From Microglena sp. YARC (lineage: Eukaryota; Chlorophyta; Chlorophyceae; Chlamydomonadales; Chlamydomonadaceae): a stretch of 64,000 nucleotides of DNA. The position numbers and the translations under genes were made by a program. Of the stretch, positions 42,123 to 51,076 are shown in pieces; positions within the stretch are counted from its first letter, which is position 1; each line of letters begins with the position of its first letter. The DNA lies in NCBI GenBank assembly GCA_022414725.1, contig CM039462.1:77760613-77824612 (forward strand). Direction: 5' to 3'. The notes beneath the pieces are model-generated. The model was given only the letters and a program-made list of their open reading frames with translations. It was not told the origin of the DNA and did not search any database.

Positions 42123-45100
42123 ATGCATAAAAAGACCTTCAAGCACCCTCATGGCGGGCTGTGTTTCCTTTGCGGCTCCAGCGTGCTGAGGAAAGTCCAA
42201 AAGAAGTCCAAGGGATGGTCGAATCTACGCCAAGATGAGCCGGGTGCACCGTTTTTTGACAGCAACCGTTGCCTTGGCCTGGATCCTATCCATGCGGACT
42301 ACATCACTGCTATGGGGCAAGGGATGGCAGAGAACGAGGCAGCTCAAGGAACGCTCTTCGCTCATGCTGATTGCTGTGTGAAGAAGAACCAAGCTTACCA
42401 AAGAGCCTCCACATTGAACAAAGAGCCATCAGCACCCCCTGTTTCAGACCCATCAGCTTCAGGGGTAGCACTGGAATGGACTGACCCCACAAACCTTTTC
42501 AGTAGTCCGCTTGTGACGTTGAGTCAGCCCAAGCAACTAGACAGGGGAGCTATTGATATTATGGTCAGACACCAACAGAATGCTGACCTGCAAGAGAATG
42601 CTGACCTGCAAGCCATCCAACCGTTAGCAGAGAAGAAGTTGGATAGTTGCAGGGACCCAGTAGCACAATTGGAACAAGATGTCGATCAGTGCTCGGTTCA
42701 AAGAAAGGAGATAGTTGCTGATGCAGCAAGAAGCAAGGAAGAGCATGAAGCCAGGGCAGAGGCCACCTTGTGGCGAGAAATCCGGAAGGAGGCTACCCGT
42801 GATAATCTTCCCGCTTGGGTGGCCTTGGTATCCGATGGCAATCGACCAGGTGTGCAAGAGGAGGCAGCAAAGGCTCTTGAGTACCTAGCTGTGGACAATC
42901 CTGAATTCCAGCGGAAGGCTGCTGCTGCTGGTGCCATTCCCCCTTTGATGGCGATGTTATCATCCACCAGCACCTCAGCCCGTTTGAAGTACCAGGCAGC
43001 AAAGACACTTGCAGTGCTCGCTAAAATGATTCCGGACAACCTCCGGAAGATTGCTGTTGCAAGCGTCATCCTGCCTTTGGTGGCATTGTTGTCGGCAAGC
43101 ACTCCTGCACATTTGCTAGTGTCAGCAGCAACTGCCCTTGGACGTATAGCTATGTACAATCCTGACAGTCAGCGGAAGGTTGCTGCTGCAGGAGCTATGC
43201 CCCCCTTGCTGAAATTGTTATCGGCAAGCACTCCATCAATTGTGCAGGCGCAGGCAGCAAGGACTATTGGTTTATTAGCTACTGGCAATCCTGACAACAT
43301 TCGGAAGGTTGCTGCTGCTGGCGCAATGCCTCGCTTGTCGTCATTGCTGTCCTGTAGTGACACGGATCTAGAGGTGCAGAAAGTTGCAAGACATCTTTCC
43401 CTTGTTCTGGAATCTGGAAGGAGGTCTGAGGCGATGAAGGCTGAAGCTTCAGATAAACTTGCACAGGTAACTAGGGACCGGCATATCATATGAAGCTGGA
43501 CCCAGTCTGGACGGGGCGGGTCCACCTGATTTGGGCGCAGACCCCTCTCTTGGGCGGGAGCGAGGGAGGGCCAGATATAATATGCTATCATGTCATCATA
43601 TGATATAATATGCTATCATGTCATCATATGATATAATATGCTATCGTGTCATCATATGATATACCGGTGATATGCTATCATGTCATCATATGATATAATA
43701 TGCTATCATGTCATCATTTGATATGATATGCTATCATGTCATCATATGATATGATATGCTATCATGTCTTTCTACTAGGTGGGTTTGGTATGGTAGGGAA
43801 TGTTGGGTTCAACCCAGTGGTCTGTTGGCGGTAGGATAGGTTAGTGGTGAGCAATTGGGATGCTATTGGAGAAAGAGTTGGTGGTGAGCAGCTGGGATGT
43901 CCATGCGGTGATGGCTTGGTGGTGAGCAGCTGGGATGTTCATGCGGTGATGGCTTGGAGGTGAGCAGCTGGGCTGTTCATGCGGTGATGGCTTGGTGGTG
44001 AGCAGCTGGGATGTTCATGCGGTGATGGCTTGGTGGTGAGCAGCTGGGATGTTCATGGGGTGATGGCTTGGTGGTGAGCAGCTGGGATGTTTATGCGGTG
44101 ATGGCTTGGTGGTGAGCAGCTGGGATGTTGATGCGGTGATGGGGTGTCTATGCGGTGATGGCTTGGTGGTGAGCAGTTGGGATGTTAATGCGGTGATGGC
44201 TTGGTGGTGATCAATTGGGATGCTAGTGAAGAAAGAGTTGGTGGTGAGCAGCTGGGATGTCAATGCGGTGATGGGTTGGTGGAGAGCAGCTGAGATGTTA
44301 ATATAGTTTCTGATAAGGGCACCGCTATACTACGCCTTCAACGTCCGCTTGAATGACGCCAGCAAGGCTGGGGGGCGGACCCCCCTCGCCAGGGGGTTCC
44401 GCAGCACAGGACTTAGGCGAATTCCGATGACTGGGCACTTCAGCGAATTATTAATTGCGCAAATTAAGAGAGCTTGCACAGGTGAGTTTTTTCCGGCGGA
44501 GACCCCCCCTTCTGGGGGGCGGGAGCCCCCAGGGTTACCCCGTTGTCCGTTTGTGCGACCGCCCCCCCGAGACGAAGCCTGACACGTCAGCCAACGGTCT
44601 CGTAACTAACTGGCTTCCGTGGCCACCTGCCGCTCCGTTACGAACACTCTCCGCCGTTTTTTAGCGCCGCTTGCGACGCTGCATAGAACTTGTTTTAGTT
44701 GGGAAAGGAACTTCACCCAAGGAGGTGGGCCTCCAGGCACAAACCAGCGACACCGTGGATTCAGTCTAGGGACCGGCATATAGCATATCATATGATGTTG
44801 ACCAAAGGTGAGTATGATATAATATGACATGATATCATACAATTTGCATCATTTGATATTGTATATAAATGAAAACTTTACTACTTTAGCCTAGTCAGAC
44901 TGCCGGCATCACATGATATCATAGTGCCGTTCCCTACAGGTAAGGGACAGTGCCAGCGTGGAATAACCCTGGTACAGTTCATAGTGCCGTTCCCTACAGG
45001 TAAGGGACAGTGCCAGCGTGGAATAACCCTGGTACAGTTCATAGTGCCGTTCCCTACAGGTAAGGGACAGTGCCAGCGTGGAATTCTAATTTTTTGCAAA

Positions 45101-45838
45101 AAGGATTTTCTTTCCTCAAAGGGTGGGTCTCCCTGCACTAATCCTAGTCTGGAAGGATAAGATGCCTATGGTATGCTAAATAGTAATGAATATGATGACT
45201 AAGCTAGATAGCAATTATTGCCTACCACATTCTTGGCTGGGTTGGCTACATGCATATTTTTCTTTTTGATGTAAGGATTTTCACCCAAAAATAAATTGAT
45301 GGACTGTCAGGCACACAAGCAGACAGAGAGAAAAACTCACTCATGTACCGGTAGTAAGTGGTGATGATAATGATGATGATGATGATGATGACATTTTTCC
45401 TGGTGCCATACAGGACTCCAAATGTGCCGGCTGCTTGACGTAGTCAAGGGGGGGTGAAGAACATCATTACTAAAACATTATGTCATTCATGCACACAAGC
45501 CTGTGTCCAAAACACGTACGTTTCAGGAGCTCGTTGCCGAGGAGGAAATGGAGAAAGCTGCGAAGGGAGCCAAGTCCAAAACCAAGAAGGACAAGAAGAT
45601 GAGGCAGATAGAGAAGAAGAAGAAGGAGGGAGGGAGTGCAGCTGCGGCAGTGGTGGAGGAGGAGGAGGAGGATTATGATCTATGTGTTGTGTGTATTGAC
45701 AGGGATCCGGATGTACGCTTGCAGCCTTGTGGGCATATGAGCATGTGCTACCGCTGCTGTGAGGCGGTACTGGCTAAGAAACGTGAATGCCCCATGTGCC
45801 GAACCAAGGTGGAGGGGCATGTTAGACTGAAGGTGTAA
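42123..45838 (+). CDS. Armadillo-repeat protein with C-terminal RING finger, two exons, 551 aa (likely E3 ubiquitin ligase)
   Basis: Exon 1 is 42,123-43,466 and exon 2 is 45,527-45,838, joined by donor GCACAG|GTAACT and acceptor CGTTTCAG|GAGCTC, both phase 0. The junction reads DKLAQ|ELVAEEEMEK, a smooth coiled coil, which supports the model. The N-terminus (residues 1-100) is Cys/His-rich (CFLCGSS near 14, HADCCVKK near 85) and may bind metal. Residues about 150-225 are helical and charged. Residues about 230-435 hold four to five armadillo repeats of the type NPDNxRKVAAAGAMPPLLxL. Residues 449-500 are Lys/Glu-rich, and 501-543 form a C3HC4 RING (CVVC, CGH, C..C, CPMC). ARM repeats bind substrates and RING domains recruit E2 enzymes, so an E3 ligase is inferred. 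All RING ligands are present. Without splicing exon 1 would read eight residues into the intron. A TGTAA motif, the usual green-algal poly(A) signal, overlaps the stop codon. An earlier start is possible because the first ATG follows a splice-acceptor-like sequence. Confidence 0.8.
43574..43768 (+). repeat. 28-bp intronic satellite
   Basis: About seven units of GATATAATATGCTATCATGT plus CATCATAT, self-complementary around ATCATATGAT. A CTAGGGACCGGCATATCATA motif just after the splice donor (43,471) matches the end of the nearby MITE, so the array may have grown from one MITE end. Confidence 0.85.
43850..44300 (+). repeat. 38-bp intronic minisatellite
   Basis: About eleven units of GAGCAGCTGGGATGTTCATG followed by CGGTGATGGCTTGGTGGT, with a few longer or shorter variants. 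Confidence 0.9.
44483..44765 (+). repeat. Dispersed ~280-bp repeat, copy 1 (partner 51,664-51,945)
   Basis: Both copies share GGCGGAG, a C-tract/G-tract hairpin, TTGTCCGTTTGT.CGAC, GAAGCCTGACACGTCA.CCAA, CTCGTAACTAACT, CTCCGCC.TTTTT and GCTTGCGACGCTGCATA, then GGAGGTGGG.CTCC.....CAAACCAGCG. Its open frames are not shared, so it is non-coding. Confidence 0.75.
44767..44936. mobile_element. TA-flanked MITE, GGGA(A/C)CGGCA family, in the intron
   Basis: TAGGGACCGGCATA at the left and TAGTGCCGTTCCCTA at the right form imperfect inverted ends with TA on each side, 170 bp in all. The interior is rich in ATCATATGAT. It shares ends with elements at 54,489, 56,152 and 63,288. A TA duplication suggests Tc1/mariner-type mobilisation. 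Confidence 0.7.
44920..45082 (+). repeat. 60-bp tandem repeat, 2.7 units, starting at the MITE end
   Basis: Exact 60-base period containing ATAGTGCCGTTCCCTACAGG and TAAGGGACAGTGCCAGCGTG. The first unit includes the right end of the preceding MITE, so the array arose after the MITE inserted. Confidence 0.9.
45363..45391 (+). repeat. GAT microsatellite
   Basis: Nine to ten GAT/ATG triplets within the intron of the armadillo-RING gene. Confidence 0.9.
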
Positions 45839-46205
45839 AGAGGTTTGGTTACATGTTTCATCGCCGTGTGGCCATGTCAGCATGTGCTACCGCTGCTGTG
45901 AGGCGGTGCTAGCTAAGAAACGAGAATACCCCATGTGCAGAACCAAGGTGGAGGAGCATGTTAGACTGAAGGTGTAAAGAGGTTTGGTTAGATATTTCAT
46001 CGCCGTGTGGGCATGTCAGCGTGTGCTGCCGCTGCAGTGAGGCGGTGCTAGCTAAGAAACGTGAATGCCCCATGTGCAGAACCAAGGTGAAGCATGCTAG
46101 ACTGGAGGTGTAAAGAGGGTTGGTTACGTAGTTCATCAGCTGTGTGGCCATGTCAGCATGTACTAACGCTGCAGTGAGGGGGTGCTTGCTAAGAAACGTG
46201 GTGTG
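45728..46205 (+). repeat. 139-bp tandem repeat of the RING-coding 3' end (4 units)
   Basis: TGTGG.CAT..GAGCATGTGC blocks start at 45,728, 45,867, 46,006 and 46,143, so the spacing is 139, 139 and 137 bases. The first unit is the real end of the gene. Units 2 and 3 each still encode the distal RING half (CGHVSMCYRCCEAVL, then MCRTKV) with an in-frame TAA, but unit 2 has Tyr in place of the Cys of CPMC. Unit 4 has a stop and is cut short by a MITE. They could serve as alternative 3' exons only if a splice acceptor existed; none is clear. Confidence 0.85.
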
Positions 46206-46215
46206 GGGTGTGTGT

Positions 46216-46397
46216 CAGGGTACTTCAAATGGCCAAATTGGCCAGCGCTTTAGCGCACTTGAAAACAAAAAACTGCGCTTCGTACTGCAAAATGCGCAAA
46301 AATTGCTCGCAGCGCCCACAAGGGGTTGCAAAAAAGTGCGCTTAAAGCGCAGAGGGGGTAAAAAGGTCAGCACTCAAAAGCGCTTTGAATTACCCTG
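46216..46397. mobile_element. hAT-like MITE (CAGGGTA..TACCCTG) with 8-bp duplication
   Basis: Ends CAGGGTACTTCAAA and TTTGAATTACCCTG are inverted, 182 bp apart, with GTGTGTGT on both sides. The 8-bp duplication fits hAT elements but lies in a GT-rich tract, so it could be chance. The interior is GCGC-rich and partly palindromic (AGCGCTTTAGCGC). Confidence 0.65.
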
Positions 46398-46414
46398 GTG
46401 TGTGTGTGTGTAGG

Positions 46415-46585
46415 GTGGGGGGGGGGGGGGGGGGGTAGATCCTTATTGCACGAGGTTCAAAGTTGTGCCAATGGACTGCCCTTGCCTACTCAAGGGTGAA
46501 CTCAGAATTTCATTTGGAGACCAGAGTAAAAATTTAGCAAAAAAACAAATGGGTCCCCCCCCTCAATTAGGTGCTCAGACAAATA
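46415..46585 (+). repeat. Dispersed repeat, copy 2 (partner 3,445-3,615), preceded by a G tract
   Basis: Same block order as copy 1: TTATTGCACGAGGTTCAAAG, CCAATGGACTGCCCTTGCC, TTAGCAAAAAAACAAA, poly-C, AGGTGCTCAGA. Confidence 0.55.
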
Positions 46586-46678
46586 TGGAAAATGCTCAAC
46601 AAATAGCAAGTATTCATGTCATACACTTCCTATACGCGGAATTCATTGATCGGCTCGAATCAACTTTTGGCACAGGAT

Positions 46679-48126
46679 AGGGCTGTCAACATTGTACGAT
46701 ATTTTCAATTATCGTACGACATATCGTGATAAATCGATTTCGCACGATATATATAATACCCTTTTTGGGGAAATCTGTATGAGACCAAGGGAATATTACA
46801 AGAAATACCATTTACACGTCCATACAATTAAAATCAAATCAAATGAACCAATCCTAAAGAAGATAGAAAACATGATAGTATCGTTAGAGTATCATACATG
46901 GTACGATATATCATACAGGGCGATACCGTATGCGCCTTAAGTATTGGCAAGATTAAGTATTGGCAAATGTCATTCCCCCCCTAAAAGTGGGTCTCAGAAA
47001 AGCATGGCAAAACTAACTTGGCAAAGGGGTCTATGGCTTTGAGTGTCTCAAACTCAGACTTGAAATCCAGTTGGCAAAGGATCTTATGTTGTTGTTACAT
47101 TTTCTTGTGACATGTTCACCAAGTAGTCTGCCACTCTGCCCAAGCTTGCTATAAAACCATGTATCCATTCAAATCAGGAGCATTCAACTTGGTAGGGCTT
47201 ACTAGCCAGACCGGTGCTTACTGCTTAGTAGCCAAATTGCTGGCTGGAGCCATGTAAACAAGTTCAAGGTCAGTTTACATAGTAGTCTGCCCAAGCTTGC
47301 TGAAAATGAAACCATGTAGCAATTCAATCCAGGGACATTTTCATTTGCTAGGGCTTAGAAGACACCAGACAGAGTACCATGCAATACGTAATTTGGCAAA
47401 GGCCAACCACCTGGAGTGGTCTCAAGCTGCATCCCTAACCCGGTTTGGCAAAGGTTCGTTTGCCAAACCGTTTGCCAATACTTGAGGCGTGTACGGTATA
47501 CTGAATTTCCTGGCCCAGACCCAGTGCAAGGAAATCCCTGGCTGGGCTACTCCTGACGAGAATCGAACCGCCGACCTCCGAATTGTTAGATTATTTCGTG
47601 GACCACATGACCACAATGACAAGAAGGAAGAATCTTAGAGAATCTTGATACTTAGCCGAGTCTGAACATCGTCGGAGCAGCTGGACATCTCAGTCTCGGC
47701 ATTGATTTTTGCAGAGTGTGTAACAATATCCTCACTCGAAAAAAATTTATAATAGTGAGGGTTTTGACAAAATTCCCCTCAGGACCTAGTCCAGGAGGTA
47801 AACTCCAAAAGGCAAAAGAAAAGCACTTTCAAGAGCTTGACGAAAGAACAGAGCGAACTGGAAAGGCATAAATAAATTATTTGCCCATGCCTTTAGGTAG
47901 CTACTTGAAGAACCTGGACAAGTAGTAAAACTGTCTAGGCGTGGATATTGCACACGGGAACTTTAAAATTGGAAGACGGCGAGCAGTCCTTTTTCAGTTC
48001 GATATCAATTAGATAACAGTTCGCCACTTAGCACGATATATCTTTGTACAACACATACGGGAATATTGTATGATGTCAGTTCAATATCGTACAACATATC
48101 GTACGATACAAAGCTTAAGATCCCTA
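46679..48126. mobile_element. Putative 1.45-kb element with TAGGG..CCCTA inverted ends
   Basis: The left end (TAGGGCTGTCAACATTGTACGATATT) and the reverse complement of the right end (TAGGGATCTTAAGCTTTGTATCG) are similar. Both are followed by ATCGTACGA-rich sequence (CGTACGACATATCG, ACAACATATCGTACGAT). TA flanks both ends. The interior holds TTGGCAAAGG repeats and a tRNA-like segment but no transposase. Confidence 0.4.
47480..47640 (-). mobile_element. tRNA-like SINE candidate
   Basis: On the minus strand GTGGTCATGTGGTCCACGA (box A-like) is followed about 30 bases later by CGGTTCGATTCTCG (box B-like), with AACAATTCGGAGGTC between, the order of a tRNA-derived promoter. The stems do not pair well enough for a functional tRNA. 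A unique ~80-base body follows. Boundaries are not defined. Confidence 0.4.
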
Positions 48127-48154
48127 TCACAGGAATGACTGGATGATACCTCCT

Positions 48155-48185
48155 GGGGGGGAGGGGGGGGGGGGGGGGGGGGGGC
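48155..48185 (+). repeat. G tract
   Basis: About 28 G with one A, next to the putative element end. Confidence 0.9.
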
Positions 48186-48254
48186 AAAAAGGGGCCCTAT
48201 GATTATAAAGTGTGAGGTCACCCTTAGCAGACACCCACCAGGGTAATTCAGGAG

Positions 48255-48500
48255 GACCCCCAGCTCTGCGTCATGAGACGCAACCGATTTTACAGCCTGC
48301 GTCCTGAGACGCAACCAATTGTATAGCCTGCGTCCTGAGACCCTATCAACCCGTAACCGACCCATAATTGACCCATAGCCTGCGTCATGCGATGTAACCA
48401 ACCCACTGAAGCTGCGTCTGCGATCCAATGGATCCTCCAAACATTGCGTCTCAGGACGCAACGGACCCTTTGACCCGTGCGGCGAAGGACACACGCCCTG
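48255..48500. repeat. Third GCGTC..GACGC palindrome cluster
   Basis: Units GCGTCATGAGACGCAACC, GCGTCCTGAGACGCAACC and GCGTCTCAGGACGCAACGG, separated by CCTGCGTC half-sites and TGACCCATA motifs. Confidence 0.65.
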
Positions 48501-48759
48501 AACGACCCCGACACCCACCCCGGCTCCGAAACATAATCTACAGCATTTTTTTCTTAGCCACCACTTCGTATTATGGTGTCTAATTAGGCAATTTTTGCAT
48601 TTGAAAGGCCTATCTATTGGTGTCGGTATCATGACCATTGGGAATGTTCGAAACATGAAACAAATCATGATCATCAATGTTACATCGTTTGGTGGGGATT
48701 GGGGGGTTTGGCCTCTTGGCCCCATGTGCCCACCCTCAAAACTAGGGGGTCTTCAATCA

Positions 48760-49114
48760 TTACTTATGTGTGTATGCTATAGTCCAGGGGTAGCCAAATA
48801 GGCTCAAGGGACCTGCCCAAACTCGATAAATAAAATGCTTAGCACGACCTCCAGCACGTGGAGAATAAAATGTGATGGTGATGATGATGGTTAAGATCTA
48901 GTGATGGTGATGGAGGAGAATAAAATGTGTGTGTGTGTGAGCGAGAGAGCGAGAGTACCCCCCCCCCCAAGACAAAATGTGTGGTGCATCTCTTCCCAAT
49001 AGCATCTATGGACTGGCATTCAATAGAGGAACAAAAGGGGGGTAAAACAAGGGGGCCTGACGCCTCAGCGTAGCTAACACACACGTGTGGGTTGAGGCAA
49101 ACCTATCGACAACA
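48760..49114 (-). repeat. Probable 3' LTR of a truncated Copia element
   Basis: On the minus strand a purine run GAGGAGGAG immediately precedes TGTTGTCGATAGG, the typical polypurine tract plus TG start of an LTR, about 370 bases after the conserved end of Copia RNase H. The LTR end cannot be fixed because no partner LTR is present; an end near ATACACA (about 48,770) is a guess. Confidence 0.5.
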
Positions 49115-49494
49115 CTCCTCCTCGTGGTCAGCCACATACTGGTAGAGACATAACACACATATCTTGCATAATCCATTCAAACTCATACAAAAATCAGCAG
49201 CAAGTGGTACCTTTGAAATTATATATTCCTAGTCAGAATACAGTTTAACTTATTGAAATACCTCCACTCCTCAACTGAAGTCAGTCTACACAATCAGCCC
49301 ACAACTGAAAATACTTGGGTAACAAATCACTAATATCTTTGGTAGGAATAACATGCCTACATTTCACACGAACACAAGAGCTTTCAAGCACTCAAGTCCA
49401 TACGGAAATCATGCAGTCAATAATCCACAAATCCAACTAGCCAGCCAGTAAGATATTTCTCGCCAACATGTCTTCTAAGTTTATAATAAGGAAC

Positions 49495-50390
49495 TTAGCT
49501 CAAGGGCTTGGTCAAGCCATCTGCCACCACCTCAGTGGTGCGCACATACTAGTAAATATAATCTCATATCAGCAGTACTATCTTCTTGGCAAAGCGGCAA
49601 GCTATGCGGAAGTGCTTTGCTCATCCGGAACCACCCGTGCTCTGTAGCAGGGTGATGGCAGCTAGGTTGTCATCATACACACAACTGGCCTGCCAGTAGC
49701 TACCATCAGCTTCCTCTACCGCAGTGCCTCCTTCGCACCAAAAGCTGCAGCCATGTACTCTGCTTGAAGCGGCAGTAGGCTGTCGTCGGGATGCCAATGC
49801 AAACGTTCCACGATTCAGCAGGAAAAAGGAACTATATAGAGATATCCTTCTGGAATCAGGCTTTATCTCGAAGCCAGCATCACAATAACCTTTCAGGATA
49901 CTGGACCAAGAGTCCACAATACCCAGGTCCACTGTACCAGCCAGGTATTGCAGCACATACCCAGGTCCACAACCCACAATACCCAGGTCCACAACCCACA
50001 ATACCCAGGTCCACAATACGTAGGTCCACTGTACCAGCCAGGTATTGCAGCACATACAGTGATTTCCTTTTTTAAATCTGAAAGTGGGTTTTTTTCTAGC
50101 TTTATGGTTTTAGACCTCCTCCAGGGACAGCGTTTTAGTCCTCAGGTAGCTTTTTATAGCTTTTTGTGGTTTTTGAAGGGCCATTTAGGACCTACACATA
50201 GCTTTTCGTGTACTTTTTTGTAGCGGTAATTTTGCTAAAACGGGGTCAAAACTAGCGATCGCTATATATAGCGGGAAAAGAAATCCCTGAGCACATGCAT
50301 AGCTGCATCCCAATGCTGCACATGCCCTGGCATGATTAGTGCATCACTGAATCTCATATCTCCCCCTGGCCTGATTTCAACAGTGCATTA
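49495..50390 (-). pseudogene. Copia-type RNase H remnant, split by a MITE
   Basis: On the minus strand, pieces appear in order: PGHVQHWDAAMYVLQYLA (the block before RNase H), then after the MITE GTVDLGIVDSW, LKGYCDAGFEIKPDSRRIS (catalytic GYxDA), LLNRGTFALASRRQPTAASS, DDNLAAITLLQST, and finally VRTTEVVADGLTKPL near 49,500. This is the RNase H domain and terminal motif of Ty1/Copia Pol. Frame changes, a lost STxEAE motif and the duplicated ACCCAGGTCCACAACCCACA stretch make it inactive. RT, integrase and gag are absent. Confidence 0.8.
50057..50289. mobile_element. hAT-like MITE with 8-bp target duplication, family CAG(T/G)GATTT, copy 1
   Basis: Ends CAGTGATTTCCTTTTT and AAAAGAAATCCCTG; flanks AGCACATA (50,049-50,056) and AGCACATG (50,290-50,297). 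Removing the insert restores the GCAGCACATACATAGCTGCA sequence seen intact in neighbouring repeat units, which proves insertion. The interior carries TAGCGATCGCTATATATAGC. Confidence 0.9.
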
Positions 50391-51020
50391 CTATAGTGCA
50401 GGACAGTGTGTGTGTATGTGAGTGTGTGTGTAGTTGCAGGGGGATGGGGGGCGGGGTGGTAGGGGGGTGGGTAGGGGTGGGGGAGGGGGGGGCAGTGGTT
50501 GTGGGGGGCCAGGTATTGCAGCACATACATAGCTGCATCCCAATGCTGCACATGCCCCGGCATGATGAGTGCATCACTGAATCTCATATCTCCCCCTAAT
50601 TACAATAGTGCAGGACAGTGTGTGTGAGTGTGTGTGTAGTTGTAGGGAGATGGGGGGTGGGGGGGTGGGGTGGGGTCGGGTGGGTAGGGGTGGGGTGGGG
50701 GGCAGTGGTTGTGGGGGGCCAGGTATTGCAGCACATACACAGGTGCATCCCAATGCTGCACATGCCCTGGCATGAATAGTGCATCACTGAATCTTATGTC
50801 TCCCACTGATTTCAACAGTGCATTACAATAGTGCAGGACAGTGTGTGTGTATGTGAGTGTGCGTGTAGTTGTAGGGGGATGAGGGGTGGGGTGGGGTGGG
50901 GTGGGGTAGGTGGGTGGGTGGGGTGGGGCAGTGGTTGTGTATAAATTAAATAAATTTACCACCAACACCACCAACCACCAACCAAATAGTGCATCACTGA
51001 ATCTCATATCTCCCCCTAAT
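50290..51020 (-). repeat. 210-230-bp satellite derived from Copia pol
   Basis: Three to four units each contain GCAGCACATACATAGCTGCA, CCCAATGCTGCACATGCC, GTGCATCACTGAATCTCATA and a GTGTGTGT-plus-G-rich spacer. On the minus strand each unit codes RFSDALIMPGHVQHWDAA, the Copia block before RNase H. Confidence 0.85.
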
Positions 51021-51076
51021 TTCTGGTAGCCAATCCCCGGGAAATTCCACAATACAGAGGGTAAAGGAATACTATT

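Noticed and set aside
44349..44664. Open frames of 69-77 residues in the armadillo-RING intron
   Set aside because: They lie in a dispersed repeat whose second copy does not keep the frame.
47540..47620. Functional tRNA gene on the minus strand
   Set aside because: Box-like sequences are present but T-arm and anticodon-arm pairing fails, so only a tRNA-derived element is supported.
50354..51052. Pro/Thr/His-rich open frames of 66-150 residues
   Set aside because: They read through the Copia-derived satellite and its GT/G-rich spacers; only the PGHVQHWDAA block has meaning, as a pol remnant.
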